The notes under the pieces are model-generated. The model ran no database searches. It had not been told where the DNA came from and was given only the letters and a program-made list of their open reading frames with translations. From the NCBI GenBank assembly GCA_032433595.1, contig JASWJB010000179.1, positions 1 to 64,000 of the forward strand: a stretch of 64,000 nt of DNA, written 5' to 3'. Shown here one piece after another: positions 22,145 through 34,087 of the stretch (position 1 is the stretch's first letter; each line of letters begins with the position of its first letter). A program made the translations under genes and the position numbers. The DNA is from Conoideocrella luteorostrata (Eukaryota > Ascomycota > Sordariomycetes > Hypocreales > Clavicipitaceae).

Positions 22145-25100
22145 CTAGTAACCGTAGCCGGTGGGTTGCGGTGCGAAGCCGTTTGCTTGTTGGTATGGCG
22201 CAGGCGAAGGGCTACCCATGTTGCCGCCAGATCCAGCAGTAATCATGAGGCGACCAGCACCAAGAATAGGGGTGTTGTCATCAGTCTTCTCCTGCTCCTT
22301 CTCCTTGGCTTTGCGAGCCTCATTGTCAGATTTTAGCAAAGCAATTTCTTTGGTCTGCTGGGCCAACATATTAATCATATATGGCATGGTAAAATCGTTG
22401 AGGCCATGACGCCATGACAACTCCAATACGAGATCAGGTCGGATGAGATCATTGCAGGCATACAGCATGCCAGTGTAGCATTCACGATGGCCAATATCAA
22501 CAAACTGTATTTATGGTTAGGCAACATTTCTGCAGTGGGTTATGATTTAGGCACTTACGTATTGCAGTAAATCATTGACAATATCGCTCTTACCAGAGAT
22601 GGCAGACGTTTCAATGGCATCTTTGAAAAGTTTATCCTGCTTCGACAGCGCAATCGACTTCTCCCAGCGCTTGTTCTTGCGGTAAATATTTGCAGCAATT
22701 TGGCGGAAGAAGATTAAGTCGTGTTTCTCGAGACGACTAGCAAGCTCCACGGCGTCATAGTTGTCATAATTCTGCACTGAGTCTCTCAGAGTCTTGTAGT
22801 CTTCCTCTTCGATCAGTAAGTCGTTGACAGCCTCGTTGACGGTGCGCTTATTTTGCGACTGGACGTTGAGCAAGAAAGGCTTGATGAGAGGCAAGCTATC
22901 ATTCTTCTGGAACATCTTGACAACACGGTTGACATCGATACGAGCCGTCAAGGCGGCTAAAAGATCGGTAAGCAGGGAAGGATGCTGCTCAACATAGAAC
23001 CTGATGCCACGATAGTAAATCTCGAGGTTGGCAACCTTGACAATAATCTCCTTGAATTGCTGATGATCCCATGAGTTCTCAGGACGCTCGATAACGGCCA
23101 AGGCGGCGTTGTCGAATTCATCATAGTGATAATAGCAGAAAACAAGCTCAGGCCATAGGTGGGCTTCCTCACAAGCGCGGATCATCTTGGGCATGTTCAT
23201 TCTTGACCAGAAAATCTTGATGTGTTCCATCAAACGATCAGGGTGGTACTTAGACAAGGCAATGCCCAGCTCAGTAAACATACCCATGTGGGCCCGCTCG
23301 AGTCCAAGGCCCTGCTCAAGGAGGCTAATGAGCTCATCAAAATAACCATTGCGCTCGTACTCCTTGACAAGAGTCTGCAGCTGCTCAGCGTCCACAATCA
23401 AGTTGAGGCCGCAAATTTGGGCAAGACGGAACTCTTTCTTTTGAACGCATGCCTCGTGGACCTGTTTCCAGACCTTGATGTTGTTGGCTTTGCGTGCACA
23501 GTCAACAGCAGCTTGGTAGTCACCAAGATGGACCAGAGTCGTGGCGAGTTTGGCCCAGTTAGAAATGCTAGTGTAGAAGATCTTGGAGGCTTCGAACAAG
23601 CCCTCCTCATAAGCCTTATCACCAGACTCTTCAATATTGGCAACATTAGTGGCGCGCAGGAAGTCTTCAAGCTCGGCGAGCTGATCAAGCCGGGCGTAGC
23701 AGAAGGCCAGAGCGGTGTCGATGGCAGACTCGCGGAGTGTCTTGCGTGCCATTCGCAGGTATTTGACCAATTCCTCATTCTTGCCAGCATGTGTAGCGAT
23801 TTCAATTACCTCAGCATGATTCTTGGGGTCTTCAGCCTTGATGTAGGAGTCGATAGCATCAGGAACACGGAGGCCGTCAAGTTGGGCCTTGGCGACCTTG
23901 CTCCAGACTTCGGGAATGTCAACCTCTTCGGCGTACGCCTGAGATCTATCAATGCTGACGACATGGTCGACTAGCACGTCGACAGCAGCGCTCTTGTTGT
24001 CAGCTTTCTTGTAGATCTCAAAGGCTTCTTCAAATAGACCGACATCGATACATGAGGTGGCAATCTCGTCAGCATGATATCCATCAAGCTTGTGAATATA
24101 GTCCATAACACGTCCCTTGTCGGCCTTTGCTGCTGTGAACAAGAGAAGGTTCTGTAGATTCTCGTTATCGCTGAAAGGTGATGGCTCAAGAACAATCTTC
24201 TCAAGCAACTCAATAAGCTCAAGAGGGAGATCATTTTCAAGGAAAGAGGCAACAGCAATGGAAACCTTGGCAGGATCTGTAGACTCGGGAATGGCCGTGG
24301 AGGTAACCTGGTCAACCACTGAGCGACGGTGGATATTATTCTCGCTGAGTACGAAGTTCCAAAGCTCGGCGTCTGATCGCTCCAAGAGGTAGCGGGCCTG
24401 AGCACGGTACATTGAATTCTCGTTGGTGATGTTGACCAGTTCCAGGTCATTCTGACCCTTTGAGTAGGCAATGTAGGCAAGGTTGGGATCACGCTTCTCG
24501 CAATATTTACCAACAGTCAAAGTGTCATATTGATCGTTCTCTTTGAGGAACTTCTCGGGGTTGTTGTTGGAGTCAATGTAAATCTTAGCAAGGGCGTTGT
24601 ATACGGCCTGCTGCTGATTACCCGCCTGGAGCGTGGCCTCAAGGAAGGGCAAGAGGAGTTTCAAGCGGTTGCGCGATTCAACTTCTGATACAAGCTCATC
24701 AATGTTGATTTGCTGCGCATTGACAGTGCTGAGAAGCTGCTTAATGATGTTCTCGTCACAATCGACATCAAGCAGACCACCGATAACAGCGGGAGTTCTG
24801 GATGGGTTGACGCGCTGAACGTAGGACTCAATTGCCTGGAATTGTTGATTTTGATATAGATACAAGATCAAGTCGTGGACGAAGTTGAACCGATCGCAGA
24901 CGATAATAAGTGGCAGCTGCTCCGGAAGCTTTGCCTCTTTCAGGAAATTCTTAACCTTCTCGGGGTTGTAGTGGTGGCTGTCCCTACAAACACGCTCAAC
25001 CTCGTTGAGTTGGTTCGACTTGGTGGCGGCCTCGATGTACTTGAAGTGGACATCGGGATCCTCAGACAGATTAATAATACTTCCAAGGTAATAGAAAAGA

Positions 25101-27422
25101 CCTTCTGAAGTCTTGTACTTCTCGAAGAGATCAATCAGACGCACGGGACCAAGAAGCTCAGAATACTTGGTAGCGATATTGACGACTGACTGCAAGTTCT
25201 GGCGAATGTTGTGCTTCATCATGGCATCAAGACAGTCAAATGACTGCTCCACGGAAAGCTTGCTGAAGTAGTTGATGAACCATTCGGGATTGAAGTTAGG
25301 GCTGGCGGGGATGTTGACAACCACCCGCTTGATAGCTTCAGGGTCCTCGTACAGCTCAAGGGCCTTTTGGGGCAAACCAGCTTGTTCGCAGAGATGGGCT
25401 ATTCGTGCTTTGTCGAAGTGAGTAAACATATCATTACCCAAAATAGCTTCGGCAACCTGAGGAGCATGCATGAGGTTCATCTCCAACAATCGAGTCTGAA
25501 GGCGGGCGTGCTCCGGTTTATTCTCTTTAAGGGCGTCTAAGAGGAAGGCCGTGGCCTGCTGGACCATGCCTTGAGATTGGAAAATGTCGCAGACTCGCTC
25601 GAAATCAACCAGTGGGCCTTGCTCGCTATTGGCCAACGCAGTAGCGAACTCAGCACCCTTCTCAGGATTGATGCGAATGATGTGTTGCAGAAGCTGGATG
25701 TAATCAGGCTGATATCCTGTCTGAGCAGCATATGGCAAAATCTTATCAAATTGGCCAGTTTCAGCAAAACCGGCGACGACTTTCTGGGGAACGTTAGCCT
25801 TGAGATAGATGCTCAAGGCCATGTCGACGTCATATGGCCGGACCAAATCACCAAGCTGCTCCGAGCAATCCAACTTGCCCTCCTTGAGCCATTTCTCGAG
25901 AAGTTGTTTTCGATTCTGCTGAAGAACAGGAGCGGCCAGCTCAAGGGTTTCATGTCTGTTGAGAGCACCCTTGTCGAGTAGCAAACCAAAGTATTGCAGG
26001 GTAAAGGCCATCTGGCCAGGTTGCGATGGCAGTCTCTTGAACTTCTCAATAGTTTCCGCGCTACGAAGAAAGCCACGAGGGGAATTAGCTGCAATCTTTG
26101 CAGCCTCCGAATAGTTTCCAGAGTTAAACAACTGGTCGAACTGCTTCGCATAAAGGTTGTCCGCACCAGGCAGCCCAGCTCGGGAGGCTAGCTTAATGGC
26201 AATCTCTGTATTCGCCGGGTTCTCAAGAAGGTAAGGGATAATGGTGGTCTCATCTACCGTGACGAAAAGGACCTGGCCCTTGCGGTTAATACCCACAAGA
26301 CCAGCTGAGTCGTTGTCAGCACAGCTGGTGAAGATGGTGTCACTCGAAATTCGGTTCATGAATATCATAGTACCAGTCTCCAGGTCATAGAGGTGGATAA
26401 AACCGTACTTGGTGACCATGAAGATGACACCGTACTTCTGAGAGATCTGGAGGGCAACAGGGAAGTCGTTTGTTGCTTCGGGAGGGAAAAAGATCTCTAC
26501 AGCCTTCTTCTGGAAGACTGGGTTGGATTCGGCGTGATCGACTTCGACGACATGCAGCTTGGCGCCAGTGGCGGATCTAACAGCAAAACTGAAGAGTTTT
26601 GTGTCCTGAGCAGCACCCTCCAGTCGCAGCGATCCAAATGCAGCAGCATGCCCCTCGATAGCCTGGCTAATGCCGCGATCCTTGGAGTACAGCTGCATGG
26701 CGCCAACCACACGCCCTTGCTGAGACGATATGCCAACTACAACCATCCACTTGCCATCCTCATTAGCACGGTAGTTGATGATTTGGCAGCCCTATTACGT
26801 AGATCATGTGTTAGCCGAGTCACCACAGCGAAGGGAGACTGAGTTGAGCAATTTTGACGAACAGTTAAATTGGCATTTCGCTCAAAAATCTTGGAAGGAG
26901 CATCTTGGCCAGCATCATACACGTCCCAATGATAGACGCTGTTAGTTGTGACAAGACCAAGAGTAGTCTCGCTAATCCATTTCCAGAATTGAACGTCTTC
27001 ATTCATTGTGCATGACTTGAGCTTTTTCTTTTGTTCGAGATCGAAAATCTGGAGCGTCCTTGATTGCGCCTTCAAAGCAATAATCTGCCTGTTCCAGTGC
27101 ATAATTGCACTGTCGGCCTTGATTGGCCTTCGCGTGACATTGTTCCCATTCTTGAGCTCAACAATCACAACCTCAGGCTGTGCAGCCTCGCTCTTCTTCT
27201 CGCGAATACACACATAAGAATCGGATTCTAGTGTCTAAAGCATAACAAGCAGCTCTGGTTAGCATCTGAAGAATGTAATTTCAGGCTTCAACTGAAAGCG
27301 GGCGTGAGCAGACGGTGATGGGTAGATGCACTCACGCATGAGTTGAAGCCGATTGACTGCGTGTCCACGCCAACATTAGCGAGCTGAACCAGCTCCTGAA
27401 ACTTGATGGGCAGAGGCGCCAT
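22145..27422 (-). CDS. CHC1: Clathrin heavy chain
   Basis: Forms the triskelion legs of clathrin coats in endocytosis and Golgi-endosome traffic. Four exons (27422-27336, 27234-26863, 26791-22559, 22504-22145) give 1683 residues, the normal family length. The N-terminus MAPLPIKFQELVQLANVGV matches the start of the terminal beta-propeller. WKWISETTLGLVT and GCQIINYR follow, the latter rebuilt across intron 2, which has the weak donor GTTCGT. The large third exon carries the repeated helical CHCR legs (for example ETLELAAPVL, NRLKLLLPFLEA, RACEEAHLWPELVFCYYHY). The last exon encodes the trimerisation region and a QANGFAPQPTGYGY tail rich in Gly/Pro. The gene is single-copy and essential or near-essential in other fungi. 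Confidence 0.97.
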
Positions 27423-28380
27423 TGCGCCTGGCTTGATCTGCTATGTCAGAAAAGACTAGGCAAAGCGGAACAGAGCTCGACGCGGTTCGGTGCGAATGCA
27501 ATTGATGCGTTTGTCGAAGTGAAGTACGTGCCCGATCAGCCGATGACAGTTCGAAGTGGGTTCCAAGTGACGACCTAAGGAGAACGTGGCGGAAGCTTCC
27601 ATGCGCAGGCGGCACGTGCGGAGAGGTGGGAGAAAGAAGAAAAAACCGAAGAGCAAAGGATCGAGAGAGAAAATAAAAGAGAAGGTGATGAGAGTCGCGT
27701 CCGTGAACTGCTGATGACAAGCAGACGGAGTGATCGCGGGAGATTTAATGGTGATTACGTTGTTTGGGGAAGTTCAGGAGAACAGTGCCTAGAACCCGCT
27801 TAGGCAACCTGTTCCTTCGCGACCTGGGAAAGTCAAACAGGGCAAAGCAGGTACGTGGAGCTACGGGCTGGCCAATGGAGTAAGGGTTGGATTAAGGAAA
27901 TTCCGTTCCGAGACCAAGCGAGCTCCAAGTTTGCGATTGCTGTGCGCGTCATCCAATAACTAAAGTGGGTCCCACCAAGTCAGAGACTACGCACTGTTGT
28001 CAAATACGAGAGCTGTATCCGAAAGCTTGGGATGGTGCCAGGAAGAGGGAGCATTTCCATTCTTGCCTCGAATTTGTTAATACCCAGGCGTCCGGGTCAT
28101 TGCATTCGCTATTTATATATTTAATGTCGTATCCACCTCTGGTTCCCTGACTTGTCGCGTCGTCTCTTCGTTAATGTCTCCAGTGACTCGTTTTCTCCAC
28201 GCATCTACTTGGCTACGGGGTACAGGGACTTGTCACTATGCAGGTCAGTCGTGTAATTCGACCCAGGAAGAGAGGTTCTCTTTAAACTATGCCAATGAAT
28301 TTGGCTCAATGAGAATATCTATGCAAAAAGCACCAAGGCCATGTCATGAGAAGAAAGTTCTAGTTTCTTTATCAAGCCGC
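27423..28380. other. Intergenic upstream of clathrin
   Basis: Clathrin promoter and the 3' side of the alpha/beta hydrolase gene. Short GA-rich tract near 27620-27680; no gene seen. Confidence 0.6.
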
Positions 28381-29428
28381 CTAAGCATACTTCTTGACCA
28401 TTTTCAGCAACGCTTCGTCGACTTCATTTGGACTTGTGGCATTTAGATAGTGGCCACCACCATCAACAAAGGTCAACGTTGCTTCCGGCGCGGCTGTGAA
28501 GAGCTGAATGTGTTCCTTAGGCACTACGCTTCCAAAGACCGGATCTTCCAAACCCTGTTGTCACATTAGTGTGACGATCAGAATGAACTTAACTCATATC
28601 CGTGCACGTGTTGGGTTTCACAAACCTGAAGCCAGTACACTGGACACTTTACATCTTGCAGTCGAAGAAGCAATCCATCTCTCTCCAAGAGACACGCCAG
28701 CGCCATTCGCAACTTTCGGCGACCTTCGTCACCGGAGTAAACAGACTTGAGTGTTGCATCCCAAAAGGAGAGAGTCTCTGGCGCGACGGATTTGGAAAAG
28801 CCTAGCTGGGCAACCATTCCACGCCATACCTCATCGACTACGAAGTCGGGAGTTGGTGTAGCACTGCACCAGCTGTCATAGAAAGGAGCCAATTGTGTTT
28901 GAGGGTCCCAGCAACCCTTCTCACGCGAGGCTGCTGATTCGCAGTCCATAGAAGTACCAAGGAGAAGAAGCCCGAGGATCTGTATTAATCAGTTTATGTG
29001 CTTGCATTCAGGAACCCGATAGGTGTTACCCGAGAATGCGCCGGGTGTTGGGTTAAACGTACCCGATGTTGGGCAAGGAGAGCCATACGAGTAACCATCC
29101 AACCGCCCTGGCTGGTTCCAACGGCGAAAGCTTTGTCAACATGAAGCGCATCCATCACTTGGAGTGCCATGATGGATGTATCCCAGTATGTAAACTGCTC
29201 GGATGTTGAGCTTGTGGCGCCATGACCAAGCGGCTCAATGGCGAGGAGGTTTACTACATCTGTCAAGGTCTTGTTTTCAAATTGCACATTATATAGTGAT
29301 GAAGTTGTACACATTGAGTTGATGAGCACTACCGTAGGCTTGGAAGAGTCTAGAGATCCATTGGAGAGTCTGTAGCCAGCGTTGATGCCGCCCAGGTGTG
29401 GAACCTTGACGGTTGTCGTTGCTGCCAT
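28381..29428 (-). CDS. Alpha/beta hydrolase fold protein
   Basis: Three phase-0 exons (29428-29063, 28979-28626, 28554-28381) encode 297 residues. The predicted triad is Ser106 in the nucleophile elbow GTSQGG, Asp244 in GLEDPVFG and His275 in GGGHYLNA; an oxyanion-type LINSM segment comes after strand 3. The lid between exons 1 and 2 is long and Trp-rich. No signal peptide is present, so it is probably cytosolic. The family (AB hydrolase 1) covers esterases, lactonases and haloperoxidase-like enzymes, and the substrate cannot be read from sequence. An in-frame upstream ATG extends the frame to 29650, but that part looks like 5' UTR. I chose MAATTTVKVPHLGG because it begins directly at the fold. 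Confidence 0.85.
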
Positions 29429-30756
29429 TATGTTGCAAGCTGTAGCGAATGCAAATGACAGGAAAGAACTGCACAGGCAATTTCGAAGGCAGAAACGCGT
29501 GGTTATTACTTGTTCAGAACGCCAGTCCTTCCCTGCACAAACAGAGCCATTTAGCCAAGCTTTAAAGTGGGAATTCGGTGGTCGCTGACCTCGGCATCTA
29601 GCTTCTTTCCGGAGCCAGAAAAAGCAGCTACAATACTGTTCACTGCCCACTCCTTGTCTATAACCTTCTTTGGTTTACACTACCCCGCGCGGACCGTTGG
29701 TCAAGAAGACGTACTCCATACAGGGTATCAAGTTATGGTTCTGCAAGTGCTAGAGCAGGGATGCATATTACTTTACTCTGTGCCAATGACATTTTTCGTA
29801 CTCCGTATGCTACGTCATATTGCCTGTGTCGTGGCTTAGCAGACCGACAGGCATCCTCATCATGAGGCATTTTGTAACACATTGTACTTGTCCGTTCAAG
29901 ACGGAAGCTGGTGGGCCGAAGAGACAACCCCTTGGGATCTGCGGTTGTATTTAGCCTGACTTGCGTAAAGTCGGTTAGCTCGTTGCTGTAACCAGCGTTC
30001 AAGGACTTGCATGACTAGTGTAGACGAGAATTGAGTCCACCACCTCCACTACGCAGGATTTAGCTTCGGCTTTCACACGACGGTAACGAGCGGCACGCAC
30101 CGCTGTAAACCCCCTTAAATTAGGTGCTTTGGTTGTTGGTATCGTAGTGAATGTTTTTCTTTCGAGATCAATGACGCGCCAAAAATTGAAGCACAAGTTG
30201 GATAAAGAAGGAATAAGTGAAACCACCGGCATTGGTAGTGTAATGCAGATCTGCACACCTACATCGGAATCCAATTGGGACTGTAGCGCGACCGAGTTGC
30301 ACAATAAGGGTAGAGGATGAACAGATCAACCAGGTCCTTCAAAAAGCATGGGGAAGCGAACATCTCGTAAAACTTACCACAGTTAGATAGGCTGCTTGTC
30401 TGCTTGGTTAGTTTTGCCAGCAATGCTCGGGGACCTCGTCAACCTGGTCATCCGGGGACTTACTAGTTAATACACTGGCAGGGGGGTTGCTATCCATTCA
30501 TACTAGTATGTCGTTGCCACTGCGAACAGACCCAATTGCCGCGCCGCGCTGTTGATAAAAGTATCCCAGTCTAATGAGTGGGTTTTTCTTTTGATTGAAT
30601 GGTAGAACAAGCGCAGATGTCCCCTTTCGTCAAGTGATAAATGTCGGTTCGGCTCCCGTTTCATTATTTCCCTTACGCAGTTGCTATTCTCAAAACCGAC
30701 CATGGTATGGCAAGTCATGTACACAGCGTTGTGTGTATTATTTTGTTAGCAATCCA
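29429..30756. other. Divergent intergenic region
   Basis: Lies between the alpha/beta hydrolase (-) and the seven-helix protein (+). One TACTCCGTA at 29799-29807. Open frames here (up to about 100 codons) look random. Confidence 0.55.
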
Positions 30757-32129
30757 ATGTCTTTAGACGGCATGTCACACTTACCCGGCCTCCCAGGCTA
30801 CGACCCGGATAACCTCCAGCCATGGACCGTTGCGGTTGTTGTGTCCATGACTCTACTGGCACTAGTCGCCGTTGGACTTCGTCTTCTTAGTCGCCGGATG
30901 AAGCATCAGTCATTATGGTTAGATGACAAAATGATCGTATTTTCCATGGTTTGTTTGCTCGTTAATAGTTAGCTATTATCTAACTAGATATGGCACTAAC
31001 GTAATCTACCCGTAATAGGGCTGGAATCTTATTGTTGTGGGCTTTATCTTTGCCATGTATTCATCCGGCATGGGCATCCACGCAGACCAGGTTGACGCCG
31101 CCGACATTGTCATGATGGCCAAATGGCTCGTTGTAGCTGAGGTCCTGTACGCATGGAATCTAGGTTGGACAAAAGTGAGCCTTTTGCTCATGTACTACCG
31201 CATTTTCCGTCATGAGTACTTCAAGAAGCTGGCATGGGCGATCGGCGCCTTTGTCTGGGCTTGGGTTATTTGCATTACGTTTTTGTTCATATTCATCTGC
31301 GTACCAGTTCAGAAACTCTGGTATCCGCAGATTCCCGGTCGATGCATAAACCAAGTTGGCACCTGGATCGCAAATGCTGCCTCGACCATCCTTACCGACC
31401 TCGTCATTTTGCTAATGCCCATTCCCCAAATCTGGAAGCTGCAGCTGAGGAAAACCGAAAAGATTGGTCTGACTTTCGCGTTCAGCCTCGGATTCTTGTA
31501 AGTGTTGGGCCGTTACTGAATCGGCGAGAGTAATGTTTGCTAACAAGGCTTACAGTGTCGTGTTTGCATCGGCATATCGAACAAGCGTCCTTTTCACTTA
31601 CTCCAATACCGACCCGACGTACACATTAGCCCCAACGGTAGGCTGGACGGCTATCGAAATGTCAGCAGGGATTGTTTCTGCCTGCCTGCCTACATTGCTT
31701 CCAATTGTTCTCCGCTGTGCGCAGGCGTTCGGATTCACGCGAACAGCGAGTGCTCCTAGCCGAGACACCTTTGCACCACCCACGTTTGGAGGCTCTGGCG
31801 GCCACAAGACCAAGATCAAAAGCGGGACAAATACGCTGAGTACATTCAGCACCAGAGTTGACGACGAAGATGGCGACAAATGTGTCGATAGCCCATTCTA
31901 TCGTCTGCCAGATAGCACGGAATCAGATAGCTTAGCATCTCATCGAATGGATGCGAGAAATCTTACCCCAGAAGATCCTTTAGAGACAGCCCTTCGGCCA
32001 GACATCCACGAATACGGCCATTCCGCAAAAAGCTATACAGTCAAGGGCAACGGAAATGACGATGACATACCGTTACAGGGCATAAGGGTCCAAAAGGATT
32101 TCAAGAAATCGACGTCGAGGAAGCTTTAA
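30757..32129 (+). CDS. Seven-transmembrane fungal rhodopsin-domain protein (Pth11-related class)
   Basis: Three exons (30757-30948, 31019-31497, 31556-32129) encode 414 residues. Seven hydrophobic segments are visible, including TVAVVVSMTLLALVAVGLRL, LIVVGFIFAMYSSGMG, WAIGAFVWAWVICITFLFIF, ILTDLVILLMPIPQIWKL and SAGIVSACLPTLLPIVL. The pattern LPIP-x-IWKLQL...KIGL after helix 5 and the Cys pair around VPVQKLWYP...GRCIN are typical of the fungal rhodopsin-domain family found in Pth11-like receptors. The cysteine-rich CFEM domain of true Pth11 is absent. The cytosolic tail is long, Ser/Asp-rich and hydrophilic. The name rhodopsin domain is historical; no retinal lysine is implied. A role in sensing is inferred from the family. 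A second in-frame ATG five codons downstream could be the real start. Confidence 0.86.
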
Positions 32130-32469
32130 CTTCGTAGAGTTAGAGACCTTGGTGATTCCGCAACAAAATGAAGCGTACATCTTATTGTATAACAAATCGT
32201 GTCTTTTGTGGATGACTGAAGGCGGTAAAAGACGTAAAAAGAGAAATTGACCAGAGTCTTGGTGATTTCATGGCTAATCTGGCCCCACTTAAATGTTTGT
32301 TCAGCAAATGCCACTAGTTATCACTTTGCTCCACAAATCTCCATCCCAATGTCCGAATAGTATCTATTTCCAAAAGATTTCCGTATTTTGCGCAGTAGTT
32401 TCCTTGTGTGTTTGCACTACCATTCGTCCGCACTTTCTAGAGTTTTTAACGCATTCCTCGCTGCCTGTT
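32130..32469. other. Short intergenic spacer
   Basis: 3' UTR of the seven-helix protein and promoter of the YwbE-domain gene, in tandem orientation. Nothing else is seen. Confidence 0.6.
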
Positions 32470-33042
32470 ATGAACCGGCACAGAAATCGCCAGCCACGAC
32501 CACCACGCCACCAATCGGGAAGTTCCTCCCAAGGCTCGCCTACAACGCCTCAGCAAGCTGCGGGCGCCGTCCCGACCATCCAACAGGTTGTACCCGGGGC
32601 AAATGTTTTCATCGTTTTGAAACAAGACCAACCCTCTGGCAAAGAGACCGCCGGAGTGGTTGCGGAGCTTCTGACGCGCGGTAACCATCCTCGCGGCATC
32701 AAAGTTCGTCTGCAGAGCGGCCAAGTTGGCAGGGTGCAGCGCATAGGTGACGGCTCGGCTGCATCGTCCGGAAGCGTTGCAAATCCCAGCAAATTAGACA
32801 GGTCATCGAGGTTCAGCCATCGTTATACCGACGTGCGCAACGATTTAGATTACCCATCCGAGCCACCAGCCAGAAGTCTAGCTGATTTTCTTCCGCCAAC
32901 CCAGGATGAAAGCGATGGGTTCTTTAACGCTCAGCAACATAGCAGAACAGCGTATGTTACCGTCAAATGCTCTCTATGTAACTCCTTCGAAGGGGACGAA
33001 ACTGCTGTAACACATCATATCGAAAGGGAACATTTGGCTTGA
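32470..33042 (+). CDS. YwbE-domain protein with C-terminal C2H2 finger
   Basis: Single-exon gene for 190 residues. The central segment (residues about 40-95) matches the short YwbE/DUF2196 family: VVPGANVFIVLKQDQPSGKE, then TAGVVAELLTRG-HPRGIKVRLQSG-VGRV. In bacteria this is a stand-alone domain of about 65 residues with no settled function. Here it follows a basic Arg/Pro/Gln-rich N-terminus and is joined to a C-terminal C-x2-C-x12-H-x4-H unit (VKCSLCNSF...HHIEREHLA) resembling UBZ or classical C2H2 fingers. ARSLADFLPP between them is a conserved-looking linker. The ATG was chosen because everything upstream in frame is unlike protein. The likely site is cytosol or nucleus. Confidence 0.82.
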   Translation: MNRHRNRQPRPPRHQSGSSSQGSPTTPQQAAGAVPTIQQVVPGANVFIVLKQDQPSGKETAGVVAELLTRGNHPRGIKVRLQSGQVGRVQRIGDGSAASSGSVANPSKLDRSSRFSHRYTDVRNDLDYPSEPPARSLADFLPPTQDESDGFFNAQQHSRTAYVTVKCSLCNSFEGDETAVTHHIEREHLA

Positions 33043-34087
33043 TGCAATGTTATGAGCTTCTGAACCTTGACTTGTCGTATGGGTGCTTTGCTCGTCTAGA
33101 TTACGAAGATCTGCAAAATAAGGCAATCTCTTCAAAAAGGATACTACAACAGTTCAAACCGCCATTCCAGCCACAATGCCGTCAGTTTCGCAATTACCAA
33201 CAACCCTGATATAGAGGTTGCCTAAACCCCCGACGGGCTTCAGTTGTAAAGGAATCTGCAAGGAATTCAAGAATGGATACCTTCCTGGTGCTATAACACG
33301 ATCAAACCGATTTCCTTCGACGAGCAAGAAATGAATAATGAGAAACGAAAGACTTGTTGGTCACAGTATATATCTGCAGGTTGATATGGAACGGAAACAG
33401 CAGGCCGAACCCGACCAGGCCTCCGGTGTCTTCTTCTTTCCTGTTTTCTTCCGCCTTGTCTACCCCGTTTTACTCACCAACTCGAGAAGACCATGCCCAC
33501 CGAGAGCCCAGCAGTGTGAGAAAAATTAGGACGCCGTCTAATCATCGGTACAGTAGCATAACCGCTACCACCAAAGGCCCCGACTCAACCATGTTCTGCA
33601 ACGCCGCCGCGCCAGATTCACAGCACATTCAGAGCACATGGTATAGATTCGTAATGCCAGCTCACATCCAAATATAGCATATATATATGTTGACTCCTGC
33701 CAATTTCGACAGCCGATAGCGACAAAAATAGTAATAGTAATCGCAATGACGATAGACGAGACAATGGCGGACTTGAAGTGTTACTCTGAGGTTCTAAGCT
33801 TTTAAGCCCGTTGGGTAAATTTGATGAAGAAAAAAAGAAGACCTGTCGCCTATCAAAATCTAATATGCCTTCCGTCCAAATCCATAGCCAAACGCCTGCC
33901 CTTGTGAGATGTGGCTCCACGCCTTCCGTCTGCGAAACATGACCCTCTCGATCATAGCAGAAATAAAGGAACAAGCCACAGACAGACACGGAGTGTGTTT
34001 CAGTTTGTACTAAATCCTTCACTTCATAAATTGCGGCTGTCCCAAAACCTTAGTATCTCAATATACGACTCCCTTCATCCAACGGGA
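33043..34087. other. Convergent intergenic region
   Basis: Lies between the YwbE-domain gene (+) and the second zinc-cluster factor (-). It is AT-rich with an (AT)n tract near 33680. No gene is supported. Confidence 0.6.

Noticed and set aside
23222..23974. 250-codon plus-strand frame inside clathrin
   Set aside because: Antisense shadow of the long clathrin exon.
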